A stretch of 64,000 nucleotides of DNA from Plecoglossus altivelis (lineage: Eukaryota > Chordata > Actinopteri > Osmeriformes > Plecoglossidae). Shown here piece by piece: positions 39,101 to 46,400 of the stretch. Below the pieces are notes generated by a model. It searched no databases and was not told the origin of the DNA. It was given only the letters and a program-made list of their open reading frames with translations. Both the position numbers and the translations under genes were made by a program. Numbering within the stretch: the first letter of the stretch is position 1; each line of letters starts with the position of its first letter. The stretch lies in NCBI GenBank assembly GCA_036571765.1, contig BROE01000003.1, positions 14,707,716-14,771,715 of the forward strand, in the 5' to 3' direction.

Positions 39101-41490
39101 GTGAGAGGCACTGTGGTGTGTGCGGGTGTGGATGTTTGTGTGCGTTACAGAATACGTGTGCATACATGCGGGCTGTTTGCATGTTTACCTTGGACTAACA
39201 TACATTTATATACATGTGAAGTACATACGTTTGTGGTTTGACCGTTTTTAATGGTACGCTGACATCTCAATAATTTTTAAACCAATAGGCTGTGTGTGAG
39301 GCACTGATTGAGAGACAGCGTGTTTCTGCACACTGGGATTTGGTAGGCTAATTGAGTTTGGATTCTATTGTGCGTGCGCGCGCGCTTGTGTGTGTGTGCG
39401 CTTGTGTGTGTGCGCCGTGTGTGCGCTTGTGTGTGTGCGCTCTTGTGTGTGCGTGTGCCTATGCGCTGTAACTGTAGCTCTTCTTTCCTGCCTGCATGGT
39501 GTGTTGATCTGTGGGCAGTGGTTGATGGGACTGAGAGAGAGAGAGAGAGGGCAAAAAAGTGTGACACAGCCAATTGCTGGATGAGTTATCACACTAGTCT
39601 GTTCTTTATTGCTCTTCTGTTGGGTTGGTGTGGTGTGTCTGAGGATCTGTGGCTCTCTCTGTCCTTGTCTGCCGAACAGCCGAACCCAGCTCCACCCCAG
39701 ACCACAACCAAGCCATTTATCTATGTTCGGTGTTTTTCCTTTTCATTTTGCAAGAGCCTCCCCTCCTCCAGCTAAGTATGTCCTGCTGCATCCAGATCGA
39801 CCCTCGAGCGGCTCATCGACAGCGCTTGGCTCCACCTGCCAATGATGGATAGAGGCTGTGTTGCTGACAGGCCTCCCATAAGCATGCAGTGAACTGGCCT
39901 GGTATCTAGAGGCTGTAGAGAGAGAGAGAGGCTGGCCTCTAGCTGCCTGGGACAAGGACAGTGGTGGAGTGATGTAGTCCAGGGTATATCCAGACGTATA
40001 CCTCTGTCAACCATCTATACGCCCTTATTCTTCACACACTTTGGCTCTCGGTAGGCCTGATATCCGCTTCCTATTTACCACTGATGTATAGCTGAACAGT
40101 TACAGATGCAAGGACTCTAGGAGATGTGAGAGCACACTCATGTCCACTGCCACCACCTCACCACTGGTGCATGCCAGGGCAGCTGCAGAGGCCCCTCCCT
40201 CAGAGGAAACTACAGACAAGAATTCCAGCTTTCGGTTGCATCTATTGGTTGACTGACCAATCCATCTCACTACCATGTGACCTTGCAATGGAAACTGTAG
40301 GGAGTTACAGTCTAGGTTGCTTTTGCTGTCTCCAAACCGCTTAGCAGAAATAGGATCTGACACGATGTATTTCTGCTGCGGGTTTATCTCACTTAAAGGG
40401 AAGTCTGGACTGTACTTTTATGTACGGCTGGATAATCCCCACATTGCCTGGCGCCCCATGACTGCCCTCAGTGTAAAGAAAGCAGTGTTAGGGTTAGGGC
40501 AACCGTTATGTGCAGTATTCTTCCATGGTACAAACACATCCAAAATGAGTAGCCCACAAAACAATCTCTCAACTTTGGAACACCAGGCGAACGTCCTCAC
40601 CTGCGTGTGCATCTGTCAAAGTTGCGAGCAGAGTATCTCCTCCACGCCATCTTCTCTGGGTCACGCTGGAGCAGACAGACGTTGGTCCTCCAGCCCACCT
40701 GTCCATCTCTCACCATCAGAGACGTCATCCTGGCTTGGCTGTCATCGTCATTGCCTGTGTTGATGTTAGTGAATGTGTGTCACTACAGCCCCTGCCCTGC
40801 CTCTCTGACCCCCCTCCCTCTCTGCCTCCATCCCCCAGGAATGGGGAAGAAGGATGACCCCAAACTGATGCAGGAGTGGTTCAAACTGGTCCAGGAGAAG
40901 AACGCTCTAGTGCGCTATGAGTCAGAGCTTATGATTTTGTAAGTTGAATCATCTGTTTGATTGAGAGCACTTTATTTTTATATTTGGTATGCTTCATTAC
41001 ACCAATTTGTGTGTGTGTGGGGGGTGTGTGTATGTGCGTGCGCGTGTGTGATGTGTGTGCGTGCGCGTGTGTGATGTGTGTGCGTGCGCGTGTGTGATGT
41101 GCGTGTGCGTGTTTGCAACCTAGTGCTCGGGAGCTGGAACTTGAAGATCGTCAGAGCAGACTGCAGCAGGACCTGAGGGAGCGTATGGCAGTGGAAGGTG
41201 AGACCTGGCAGACGAACACACACAAACACACACACGCACACACACAAGCATTCTATTCTTGCCTCTCTTACCATCTTTGTAACACCGGCCAATCTTGTCC
41301 CCCAGACCACTTGAAGTCAGAAGTGGAGCTGGCTGAGGAGAAGCGGATCCTGGGGGAGATGCTGGAGGTGGTGGAGCAGAGGGACTCCCTGGTGGCACTG
41401 CTGGAAGAGCAGAGGCTCCGGGAGAAAGAGGAGGACAGGGACCTGGAGGCTGTCATGCTCTCCAAGGGCTTCAACCTCAACTGGGCCTGA
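5475..41490 (+). CDS. mical3: MICAL3 (F-actin monooxygenase), complete spliced coding region
   Basis: This is a multidomain flavoprotein that oxidises actin methionines with NADPH and O2, so disassembling filaments, and that binds Rab8-family GTPases in vesicle docking (family knowledge). Core exons by my splice reading are 5475-5765, 5954-6161, 6258-6374, 6486-6587, 7092-7247, 7655-7755, 8883-9140, 9259-9374, 9677-9803, 9905-9998, 10853-11000, 11847-12043, 12240-12358, 12566-12637, 12770-12946, 20144-20330, 20895-20989, 21240-21333, 25473-25553, 26254-26397, 26871-26933, 27872-27946, 28107-28220, 28405-28487, 28605-30597, 30772-30866, 31181-31336, 32728-32778, 33758-33865, 34276-34369, 40839-40938, 41124-41197 and 41306-41490. 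Reading phase is continuous throughout and gives 2024 residues. Nine further in-frame cassettes lie at 14269-19704. Domain order FMO-CH-LIM-bMERB, the SPIRSPVHSPIRSQP motif and the C-terminal GFNLNWA identify MICAL3 rather than MICAL1 or MICAL2. The start is the ATG at 5475 because it precedes NPSHVLFDRFVQA, the conserved N-terminus. Which teleost paralogue (a or b) this is cannot be decided here. Confidence 0.95.
10660..10816. repeat. Variable CT/GT repeat before the CH exon
   Basis: Repeats of a 20-base unit (CTGTCGCTCTGTATGTGT) in about three copies, grading into CT and CTAT simple sequence, 37 bases before the acceptor of exon 10853. Confidence 0.85.
10853..12043 (+). other. mical3: MICAL3 calponin-homology domain exons
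   Basis: Exons 10853-11000 and 11847-12043 encode a single CH domain (about residues 524-638). It opens with SSKLLNWCQRQTEGY, continues with VTDLTMSWKSGLALCALIHR, and ends with DKLSMVMYLSQFYEMFKD. In the MICAL family this domain sits directly after the monooxygenase head and assists actin engagement. The junction codon AT|T gives the conserved PDLIDF. Confidence 0.95.
12240..12946 (+). other. mical3: MICAL3 post-CH linker exons with basic NLS-like cluster
   Basis: Exons 12240-12358, 12566-12637 and 12770-12946 encode SPISFLSKLGQSIAISRKR, then a basic cluster (DKKEKEVDVLGKRRKTS, residues about 679-695), then MATQLLAKFEENAPAQSAGLKRQ. The two basic patches resemble a bipartite nuclear localisation signal, as reported for this region in the MICAL family. 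The last exon ends in phase 0, so it can splice either to the LIM exon at 20144 or to any of the cassette exons between. Confidence 0.9.
13249..13347. repeat. 14-base tandem repeat
   Basis: Seven near-perfect copies of CAGAATGCTAGCCT in the intron between the linker exon and the cassette array. Confidence 0.92.
14269..14370 (+). CDS. mical3: mical3 cassette exon 1 of the CH-LIM array
   Basis: This is a 102-base exon (34 codons, phase 0-0) between acceptor TAAAG and donor GTAATG. It encodes GDSLPNLNLLLPPAPSPAPQ followed by a basic end (VRLAPVPAWRK). The human isoform I remember skips directly from the QSIGIRRQ exon to the LIM exon, so this is probably alternatively spliced. Support is splice sites, open frame and GC-rich third positions. 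Confidence 0.65.
14837..14920 (+). CDS. mical3: mical3 cassette exon 2 of the CH-LIM array
   Basis: This exon has 84 bases (28 codons, phase 0-0) between acceptor CCCCCAG and donor GTACGA. It encodes KRTQQQEQLSFRYKQRVKC then QTLPSRGEQ, a basic, helix-prone, glutamine-rich segment. I do not recognise a domain. Confidence 0.65.
15840..15944 (+). CDS. mical3: mical3 cassette exon 3 of the CH-LIM array (serine-rich)
   Basis: This exon has 105 bases (35 codons, phase 0-0) between acceptor TTTCTAAAG and donor GTGACG. It encodes AKISTDSTSGSRSCPKKT followed by a run of serines and LSLHAQ. It is likely a flexible, phosphorylatable insert. Confidence 0.6.
16351..16416. repeat. GT repeat next to cassette exon 4
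   Basis: Two GT runs separated by a CT-rich insert. The second ends 6 bases before the acceptor dinucleotide at 16421. Confidence 0.9.
16423..16488 (+). CDS. mical3: mical3 cassette exon 4 of the CH-LIM array
   Basis: This small exon has 66 bases (22 codons, phase 0-0) and encodes QSDRLVAAEEDRVQGW then IPLIHR. Its acceptor (TCCTACAG) follows directly on a GT repeat instead of a normal pyrimidine tract, so use of the exon may be weak or regulated. The donor is AGG/GTAACC. Confidence 0.5.
16771..16881 (+). CDS. mical3: mical3 cassette exon 5 (first copy of the PSIQERA repeat)
   Basis: This exon has 111 bases (37 codons, phase 0-0) between acceptor GTACAG and donor GTAAAC. It encodes DWEPLHLEEPRPVHIPSIQE then RAACLISKFRGRPEKPK. 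It has the same length, and clearly the same ancestry, as the exon at 17634-17744, sharing PSIQERA, a Lxx(K/Q)F helix and a KPK ending. Confidence 0.75.
17143..17235 (+). CDS. mical3: mical3 cassette exon 6 (first copy of the QWQLS repeat)
   Basis: This exon has 93 bases (31 codons, phase 0-0) and encodes PKKKPSRFFIEQWQLSQR then AEPSLPSPVTFKQ. It is paired with the preceding PSIQERA exon and duplicated at 17979-18077. The FxxxQWQLS core is shared by both copies and looks like a short interaction motif. I know no function for it. Confidence 0.75.
17634..17744 (+). CDS. mical3: mical3 cassette exon 7 (second copy of the PSIQERA repeat)
   Basis: This exon has 111 bases (37 codons, phase 0-0) between acceptor TGACAG and donor GTGAAA. 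It encodes EPELLRSDDQVPIHVPSIQE then RAEQLASQFKDKPAKPK. It is the second copy of the exon at 16771-16881. Confidence 0.75.
17979..18077 (+). CDS. mical3: mical3 cassette exon 8 (second copy of the QWQLS repeat)
   Basis: This exon has 99 bases (33 codons, phase 0-0) between acceptor TTTGGAG and donor GTACCC. It encodes PPHKPYPFSIQQWQLSRS then LQSSPESPLSSPERQ. It is homologous to 17143-17235, including the start of the following intron. Confidence 0.72.
18078..19218. other. mical3 intron without further recognisable features
   Basis: Follows the duplicated cassette exons. The first 36 bases match the intron after 17235. I see nothing else. Confidence 0.5.
19219..19459. repeat. 34-base minisatellite
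   Basis: About seven copies of a unit starting CTTCCTGTCTCTTTGTATAC and ending CTACATCTACCTGA, with few substitutions, lying just before cassette exon 9. There are no unique spacers, so this is not CRISPR-like. Confidence 0.92.
19588..19704 (+). CDS. mical3: mical3 cassette exon 9 of the CH-LIM array
   Basis: This exon has 117 bases (39 codons, phase 0-0). It encodes RYIKMYTGGVSSLAEQIANQ then LQTQEEPKPLLGKRELVEL and joins in frame to GSLRKEFP of the LIM exon. I chose the acceptor GATGATAG because the later CACAG at 19605-19609 would break the phase. SLAEQIANQL resembles the amphipathic part of the two PSIQERA exons. Confidence 0.72.
20144..20989 (+). other. mical3: MICAL3 LIM domain exons
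   Basis: Exons 20144-20330 and 20895-20989 encode one LIM zinc-binding domain. The pattern is CFFC, then FHRSCFKCDYC, then FYCKPHYC, which supplies all eight zinc ligands. The segment opens with GSLRKEFPVNIGGSDVCFFC, closely matching vertebrate MICAL3, and closes with a basic tail (QAQRKRP). In the MICAL family this domain contributes to autoregulation and partner binding. Confidence 0.95.
21240..21333 (+). CDS. mical3: mical3 post-LIM exon (long-isoform form)
   Basis: This exon has 94 bases and starts in phase 0 after the CTCCAG acceptor. It ends in phase 1 at donor GTACCC, just after PTERRPS. It corresponds to the TERTPG region of human MICAL3. If the donor is ignored the frame stays open to a stop at 21543 (see the alternative last exon entry). 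Confidence 0.85.
21240..21545 (+). CDS. mical3: Candidate alternative last exon of mical3 with a hydrophobic C-terminal tail
   Basis: Reading through the donor at 21334 keeps the MICAL3 frame open for 101 residues up to TAG at 21543-21545. Third codon positions of the extension are mostly G or C, as in the real exons and unlike nearby intron. The product runs through LALRLGLGVGGSLRALRRTL and a Cys/His stretch, and ends in a membrane-like segment (FFFTYCLYLLCCFSLNAL, then LNFL) as its last residues. An ATTAAA signal follows at 21786-21791. The predicted short protein is monooxygenase-CH-LIM with a tail anchor and no bMERB domain. Intron retention without function is the alternative. I cannot say whether such isoforms are already annotated. 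Confidence 0.6.
   Translation, partial: DNQVSQPSPVTVDAPGRALAAATTPTERRPSGTLTVSPLAVPPHLALRLGLGVGGSLRALRRTLSWTCHQVAHHPLDIPFFFTYCLYLLCCFSLNALLNFL
21786..21791 (+). terminator. mical3: Candidate polyadenylation signal ATTAAA for the short mical3 isoform
   Basis: ATTAAA lies 241 bases after the stop codon of the hydrophobic-tail reading frame. It is the second most common vertebrate polyadenylation hexamer. Cleavage was not verified. Confidence 0.4.
22075..22270. repeat. Imperfect tandem repeat (about 75-95 base units, 3 copies)
   Basis: TGCCTGTATCAGTGCTTGTG or a close variant occurs at about 22079, 22170 and 22246. The first two are followed by ATTGGTCC...CTGTAAGCT. It lies in the intron after the post-LIM exon. 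Confidence 0.75.
22440..22613. repeat. CT microsatellite
   Basis: About 170 bases of CTCTCT/CGCTCT in a mical3 intron. Confidence 0.95.
22614..24420. other. mical3 intron without recognisable exon
   Basis: Unique AT-richer sequence. No phase-1 exon with both splice sites was found. Confidence 0.45.
24427..24629 (+). CDS. mical3: Possible further alternative terminal exon of mical3
   Basis: A very strong C-rich pyrimidine tract ends in GCCCCAG at 24420-24426. In the phase required by the exon ending at 21333 (phase 1), the frame opens with GAERNAATQASNVVTQRI and runs to TAG at 24627-24629. I recognise no domain in it. In a shifted frame the sequence reads RI..ENYR, reminiscent of the RIELENYR segment of human MICAL3, so this may instead be a decayed exon. 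No donor or clear polyadenylation signal was found. Confidence 0.25.
25041..25240. repeat. 15-base minisatellite
   Basis: About 13 copies of CCTGTCTCTCCCTCG/A in the intron before exon 25473. It gives mirror-image open frames on both strands that are not genes. Confidence 0.95.
25473..25553 (+). CDS. mical3: mical3 acidic-region exon (phase 1-1)
   Basis: This exon has 81 bases between GGTAG and GTACTT. It encodes EGEYCPWELELQSGLWLEKH then LIDEEDT. Both ends are in phase 1, so it can be skipped without a frameshift. It is assigned to mical3 by phase and position. Confidence 0.65.
26254..26397 (+). CDS. mical3: mical3 exon with the LQQ-DPL-IQAD motif
   Basis: This exon has 144 bases, phase 1-1. 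It encodes ARNLQLQQILAPVDPLGLQA and DLRPSP, which I align by eye with the NQRLQQVMHAADPLEIQADV stretch of human MICAL3. This is the clearest anchor in the variable middle region. Confidence 0.8.
26871..26933 (+). CDS. mical3: mical3 small variable-region exon
   Basis: This exon has 63 bases, phase 1-1, between acceptor ACCGTAG and donor GTAGCT. It encodes APARSSARHEAVRVWLESMS then G. It could be skipped in frame. Support is phase, splice sites and base composition only. Confidence 0.5.
27872..28220 (+). other. mical3: mical3 acidic exons (27872-27946 and 28107-28220)
   Basis: Two phase 1-1 exons encode EPCNEDDQEAEADSPDLEPG and EEIPSDAEAEARLHQSENSE and their continuations. They match the position and the acidic composition of the human segment around LEEDVDSEPAEIEG. 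Acceptors are GACCCCAG and TTTCAG, and donors are GTGGGT and GTGTTT. Confidence 0.75.
28279..28339. repeat. CA microsatellite
   Basis: About 30 uninterrupted CA units, 65 bases before the acceptor of exon 28405. Confidence 0.97.
28405..28487 (+). CDS. mical3: mical3 exon joining the phase-1 block to the large exon
   Basis: This exon has 83 bases. It starts in phase 1 after TTTCTAG and ends in phase 0 at donor GTGATT. It encodes EQSTVSPVKEVGEVVVTPVK then ALSEIDKQ. Because its phases differ it should be constitutive, unlike its neighbours. The intron before it carries a long CA repeat. Confidence 0.75.
28605..30597 (+). CDS. mical3: mical3 large proline/serine-rich exon
   Basis: A 1993-base exon encodes about 664 residues, mostly disordered. 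Landmarks shared with human MICAL3 are SPIRSPVHSPIRSQPV, IIEEFWLKSAEIRKSLGL, SSSSGLGLNGSSS followed by a polyproline run (TPPSSPPPPPP), EEVRKSFVECVAEIPFADD, EERMRAREKSVKSQALKDAM, KSKKRSSLFSPRKNKKEKK and KSLWKAVFSGYKRDKKKK. The exon starts in phase 0 after TTATCCAG and ends in phase 1 at GTGAGA. Long open frames on the opposite strand (for example 29256-29924 and 29876-30652) are shadows of its GC-rich codons. Confidence 0.95.
30772..30866 (+). CDS. mical3: mical3 LSFSEDSDLSCDD exon
   Basis: This exon has 95 bases, from phase 1 to phase 0. It encodes DLRCRRNLSFSEDSDLSCDD and VLERSSQKSKME, matching the human LSFSEDSDLSSDDVLEKSSQKS segment. A minisatellite begins about 40 bases after its donor. 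Confidence 0.92.
30909..31146. repeat. 35-base minisatellite with splice-site-like units
   Basis: Six to seven copies of a unit containing CACACAGGAGGTGACATGGC, then CTCCACACATGCCTT. One copy is truncated. Every unit contains CACAG/GAG/GTGAC, which resembles an acceptor and a donor three bases apart. Confidence 0.92.
31181..31336 (+). CDS. mical3: mical3 charged cassette exon
   Basis: This exon has 156 bases (52 codons, phase 0-0). It encodes QQQQHTDIFDLVSGIQRDAG then a long Lys/Arg/Glu run ending EKDEEE, likely a single charged helix. Human MICAL3 as I remember it lacks this stretch, so it is probably alternative. The CAG repeat at the acceptor offers several 3-base-shifted acceptor choices. 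Confidence 0.6.
32728..32778 (+). CDS. mical3: mical3 micro-exon YVPHALAFKRSYATK
   Basis: This exon has 51 bases (17 codons, phase 0-0) between CCCCAAG and GTAGTG and encodes SVYVPHALAFKRSYATK. Both neighbouring exons are in phase 0 here, so it can be skipped in frame. Support is exact splice sites, phase and non-random peptide composition. Confidence 0.62.
33109..33182. repeat. CT/CCCT microsatellite
   Basis: CT units grading into TCCCTC units, in a mical3 intron. Confidence 0.95.
34156..34234. repeat. GT/GC microsatellite before a bMERB exon
   Basis: Alternating purine-pyrimidine GTGTGT/GCGTGC, ending about 40 bases before the acceptor of exon 34276. Confidence 0.92.
34370..40838. other. 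mical3: Large mical3 intron (6.5 kb) splitting the bMERB coding region
   Basis: Apart from the candidate cassette at 38354-38419, a GTCC/CCGT repeat near 35091-35128, pyrimidine-rich sequence at 38050-38340 and a GT/GC repeat at 39371-39461, I see no feature in it. Confidence 0.6.
38354..38419 (+). CDS. mical3: Candidate extra cassette exon inside the bMERB region
   Basis: Within the 6.5 kb phase-1 intron 34370-40838, a strong pyrimidine tract (38278-38340) is followed by GTGGAAG. A 66-base segment then runs open in exactly the right phase (1-1) to donor GAAG/GTAACG. It encodes VESHVGSPRRRPLSLCPCIS then PE. It would insert 22 residues between GEA and GMGKKDDP. No homologue is known to me, and chance is possible. 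Confidence 0.3.
41004..41115. repeat. GT/GC 23-base tandem repeat before a bMERB exon
   Basis: Three copies of GTGTGCGTGCGCGTGTGTGA plus TGT, an alternating purine-pyrimidine tract ending just before the acceptor at 41122-41123. Confidence 0.92.
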
Positions 41491-43275
41491 GGGGAGCGCT
41501 TAATGACTGCGTGACGTTCTCAACCATCCTGGCTGTTACTGGAGTATCCTGGGGTGTTTACATGAGGTCCCTCGGCCCTGGAGGATGCTGTCACAGCATC
41601 CGTGAGCTCACCTCATCGTCTCCGTGTGATTGGGAGAGACGAAACCCTGGACAGGAACTTCCTCTCCAACTTTACCTGGAGGCGTCCGGAGACAGTTTTT
41701 ACGTTTGTTATTTGGATCCTGATAATGCAGAGAGAGAGAGGAAGGGAGGGAGGGCCCCTGCTGATGTACAGAATTGTATCTGAGGTGTACCGATGTTTCT
41801 GTGTGTGCACTTGTGGAACTCAGCACAGCAAAGCAGAAGGATCCTTGCTTGGATGAGACTGTTCTGACTGCTACTGAGAGCTGCCCTCAAGGGAAGGGGG
41901 GGGATGGGGCTGGGGCTGGGAGGGGGGGAATGGGGCTGGGAGGGGGGGGTTCTTCAGTGTCTCACCTCACTGCCTCTGCTGCCTTGGTGACTGAATATGG
42001 TGAGAGAGACACCTGCTTTACCTGTCTTTCTTTTCAATCACAGACTGGCTTTCATGTTTGAAGTAGCCAATGATGAAGGAACTCGGAAAGGCTGCCATTT
42101 GTTTGCGTGTAACCGGTTGGAAAATCACCCAGAATCCACTGCGGTGTCAAAACAAGTCTGCAGATTCGTTACTCAATGAGATTTTCTCATTGTTACACTG
42201 TCTTTGACCGTTGACAGGTTCGCTTGTAGTCTAGACTGTAAATGTACACGTGGACTCGTCTGACGCCCTCTGATCGCCTCCCGTGTGGCTTCTTCGGATG
42301 CCACTTCCTTTACTATCCCTGTTTACTAAGTTTACAATCAGTTTTGACTTTTTCACAACACATGACGTTTGCAGGGTCAACATCTACACCTTAGCGCTAG
42401 TTTACCTGAATAGTGGAATGTGAGAGCACTGTTGAAATGTTTTCAAAGGTCCGAGAAAGCTAATGGTTTTTGGTGAGTTTGAGTTTTGGTGTCTCACTGT
42501 GTAATGGTGTAAGTGTTGTGATAGTGTCATCCAAACACTGAAGTTTCATTTGAACATGAGCAGTCAGTAAACCGTGCATCACTTGGGGTGTTGCCAGACT
42601 GTGGAGTCTGGATTTGCTGCAATATCAAAGGGATAAACCTGAACTACTCACATTCTCTGCAGGGCTGCGGTACATACAGCGTGCGATCCTGCTGTGGAAC
42701 ATGATGCCTTTATTTTCTCTCTCAGTTACAGTTTCTTATACTAATCCTCTGAGATTATCACAGTCTTTCAAGGAATCCCGATTTCTACAGTTAATATTCC
42801 CCACTGGAAGTACAATTTTAGATTTTTCTTTTTTTAAATCATTTTTACTACAGGTTTTCTGACTGCAGTCTGTAGATGTGTGAAGGTGAGGGTGTTCTAC
42901 ATATGACACCCCGTCAGTGGAGCATGTCTATCCGTTTGATATTTACTCTGCTAGCCTTCCTGCCAAACACAAGAATCTGTGGTTGGTTTCTAATTGTTTC
43001 ACGGTAGAGAAACAGAGAGAAGTAGTCCGTTTGAGCTGTGAATAGGCTACAACACATTACAGTTTTAAGGATTGTTGTGTTAGATTGTGTGTGATAAGTT
43101 TGACAGATTTTTATTGATATTTATTAACATGGTGTGCAAAAATGTATCATATGTAAAGAAAATGAATCCTAATTTTTAAAACTTATGTTGACACATGATC
43201 TGTATGCTTCATGTAGCTGAAGTACATAGTGTTGGATGTTTGCAGAAAAGGCAATAAAACAATGCAGTCGTTCTT
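41491..43275 (+). other. mical3: mical3 3' UTR
   Basis: About 1.8 kb follow the TGA at 41488-41490, with no intron signal that I can support. The section includes a G-run cluster at 41891-41949 and AT-rich sequence near the end. It stops shortly after the AATAAA at 43253-43258. Confidence 0.7.
43253..43258 (+). terminator. mical3: Polyadenylation signal AATAAA, mical3
   Basis: The canonical hexamer lies in AAAAGGCAATAAAACAATGC, 242 bases before the ttc38 start codon. Confidence 0.7.
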
Positions 43276-43499
43276 AAACACCTTGTGATATGACTTTAAT
43301 ACAGCACAAAGTATCGAGGCTACTTGACACTTCACTCTCAAACCTAAAATTGATGAGAAATCCACTCCGTGTTTTCTCTCTCTTCACTGTTAAACCACTG
43401 TCCAAGGGCCACCAGCTCTGTCAAAGATTAAATGTACTCGAGTCTATTGCAATCGGAGAAATCCTGATTGTTGAAACCAGTTGAAGAAAGTTCATCACT
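43276..43499 (+). promoter_or_regulatory. ttc38: Short mical3-ttc38 intergenic interval, presumed ttc38 promoter and 5' UTR
   Basis: Only about 225 bases separate the mical3 poly(A) signal from the ttc38 ATG. I see no TATA box. A CACGTG E-box lies just downstream, inside intron 1, at 43775-43780. The assignment as promoter is by position only. Confidence 0.35.
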
Positions 43500-46400
43500 A
43501 TGATTGCATCGAGTTTTCGAGACTGCAAGGTAAGAAGGCTAACTGATACAATAACAGCTTACTTTTACCATTCAGATCTACGACAGCCAAACGGAGAGTT
43601 GGAAGTGTCACTTCTTCGTTATTTGGGCAAACAATGATCATGCTATTTTTCCACCCCCGATGAAAAATATTGCATGCAAATATACCGTAAGATTTCAAAC
43701 AGCTGTAAACAGTTGATGTGTTTCGACGAGCTGGCGTTTTAGCTAGCTGGCTAACTACAGTAGACGAGCGACGTCACGTGTGCATGACTGACAATCTAGT
43801 TACAAAGTAGCTTTGAACATTTTCATATATGTTAATAAATATACATGCAAAACTGTGAACTGTTTCACTGTATAGGGAGATAACCCGTCAGTTGCATGAC
43901 CTTTGCTTTGATTGACAAGTTCATGAACTATTTTTTATGATTCCCGTGATTTCAACCAAACCGTGTAGGCGTGGTTTGAAACCTCGAGTTGACCCTTTAC
44001 ATAAAATATGTCCATGAACGCAAGATATAATACCGTGCTCAAAATCATCACGTGTATAACAAATCGATAACGTGTGTCCTTTATTTAGAAGGGCTTGGAG
44101 CACTGTTAGCGTTTATTGGCGCTACAGAACGAAATCAATAACAGTTGCTGCATCACCTCCCAAATAATGAACATAGTTTATGATTGTTTAATAGGCTTGG
44201 AGATCAGAAGGTCTCCCCCTGTCTACATCTAGCAATGAGGCATGTAAGATGTATGACGCCATACTTACACAGGTATGCTCATGCTCCGTCACACACACAC
44301 AGCAAAACAAATCAAATATGTGCATGCTATTTCTATTTAAAGCTTTACAACGTTGTCCTGTCGGCAGTATGTGACATGGCGAAATGATGAGACTCTGGGT
44401 GGAGTTGAGGGCTGCATGTCTGCCGTCAAAGCTGCCGACCCTGATTTTGGTACGTAACAACCCGATAAGACGACTGACTAGATACGACTGACTAGATACT
44501 ACAGGAGAGTACCGGTATGGCCAGTGAGAGCGACGCTATACCAGCCCAGTGTTATCTACGCACGTTTAGTCCCAACGTGATAAAGAAACTGCCAGCTCGC
44601 TGACAAAATGGTTTACTCCTGTCCACCCTACCAGCTAGTTTAATTCTCAGCCCCCTCCCATCCCAGACTAACATAAGGAGGTTGGTGTCATTTGGATGGC
44701 ACTTGGTGCAGCAGAGTGCAACAAGATGTCTTGTATGTAATCAACTATCTGTCTGCCTGCACACTGCTCCTTAATAGAACTGATTGGATAGCCGTCTAAG
44801 AAATGTTTTCCTCCTGATCTGCCTCCTTTCCTTCCCTCAGTCTTTCTATTGTATGTTAAGATGCACCAATCATGGAAGCTGCACTGTATCTCACACCAAA
44901 GATGTCAGAATGCAGCTCTTAGATGGCACAACTTGTAGACACGCACTCCCTCGCACTCTGACTCATGCTGAGCCTGTTAGCCAATCCTATCAAAATAACC
45001 AACGTCTGTTTGTTGTGACCCTGTGCTACATAGAGACCAGGTGTTTTCTAAATCTGTGTTTGCTACTTTCCAAGTGACAATTAGGTTCAAGGATGTTCTG
45101 TCCCTGTGTTGCTGCCGCTAGTGATGGGTCATGTGATCACCACGGGGCTGGAGCTGGTGGGCACGGGGAAGTCGGTGCGTCTGGACGAGCGCCTGGCGGC
45201 GGCCGTGAGGAGGACGGTGGAGCTGGCCAACTCCCAGGACGTTACCCCCAGGGAGCGGCTTCACGTCAGGGCTGTGGAGCTCTTCTCCAAGGGGTGAGAG
45301 AGGAGAAACCAAGCACACACTGTTTATCCACTATGGAGACGTGGTTTAGCTTCTGCTGGGGGTTTTTTCTCAATATAACTCTGTTGACATTGTATGTCAG
45401 TTCAATTTTTCAGTTTGTTCAGCTCTACTTGAGGAACTATCGAAGCGTTCGTAACGGCAAACTCAGCCAGATAGACAAGAGTTCCTGTGATGCTAAATCT
45501 GTTTCACCCTGCAGCACAGTATGCCCCTGCCTCTGCCCAACCGTCCAATCACATGCTTCTGAAAGAAACAGATCGTCCTTTGTTGTTCATTGCTCGGCAG
45601 TTATGGCAATGCAAATGTATTTCGTATCCTAGGAATTTCCCTAAGGCGTGCGATACGTGGGAGGAGATCCTGGTGGAACATCCGACTGACCTGCTTGCCC
45701 TCAAGTTTGCCCATGACGGCTTCTTCTACCTGGGGGCCCAGACCCAGATGAGGGACTCTGTGGCCAGGGTGCTGCCCCACTGGAAACCTCACACGCCCCT
45801 TTATAGGTGGGAAAAATGAAACACAAAGGTCATCTGTAGTATGTGCGGATAGGAAGGCCAATGTGTATTAAGCTCTATACGGTCAGCTCTTACATGCGTG
45901 AGCTCACGTTTAGTGGGATCATTACGCCAGGTAATGACAGCCTGCGCTAAGAGACCCATCCTAACAGCCTTATCTAATAACGCTATCGATTCACACTAAC
46001 GAAAATCCTTTTATAACAAGAAATTATGCTTGCAGTCTTTTATATTTCCCCATCACTTGAGGTCCATAAAAATCAATACGCTTATTATTATACCTCAAAA
46101 TGATCACGTTTTGAGGTGTTGGCTTCAACCTTGTTATGTTTGTGCTGTGAGACATTTGCAGATACTATGGTCTCTCCGGAATGTTCTTATGGTTATTGCT
46201 GTGTAGGCTACACTAACAACTCACTATGGTTTAGCTCTGTATAGACTACAGGGAATTTATTTTCCATTTATTTTCCTGCTCTCCCCAGCTACCTTAAAGG
46301 ACTTTATTCTTTTGGTCTCCTGGAGACTCACTTCTACGACCAGGCTGAGAAGATGGCCAAAGAGGTGGGGTGTTCCTCTGCTTTCTCCATCCATCCAATC

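Larger units (their letters stand above)
33758..41490 (+). other. mical3: MICAL3 C-terminal bMERB (Rab-binding) domain exons
   Basis: Exons 33758-33865, 34276-34369, 40839-40938, 41124-41197 and 41306-41490 encode the last 186 residues, a continuous coiled-coil. It opens with TYTEEELNAKLTRRVQKAAR, continues with RGVAVEKALRGEA, GMGKKDDPKLMQEWFKLVQ and LELEDRQSRLQQDLRERMA, and closes with LSKGFNLNWA and a TGA. bMERB domains bind Rab8, Rab10 and related GTPases and can fold back to inhibit the enzyme (family knowledge). Conservation with human is very high. Confidence 0.95.

Noticed and set aside
40489..40502. Telomere-like TTAGGGTTAGGG
   Set aside because: Two units only, expected by chance. 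No array.
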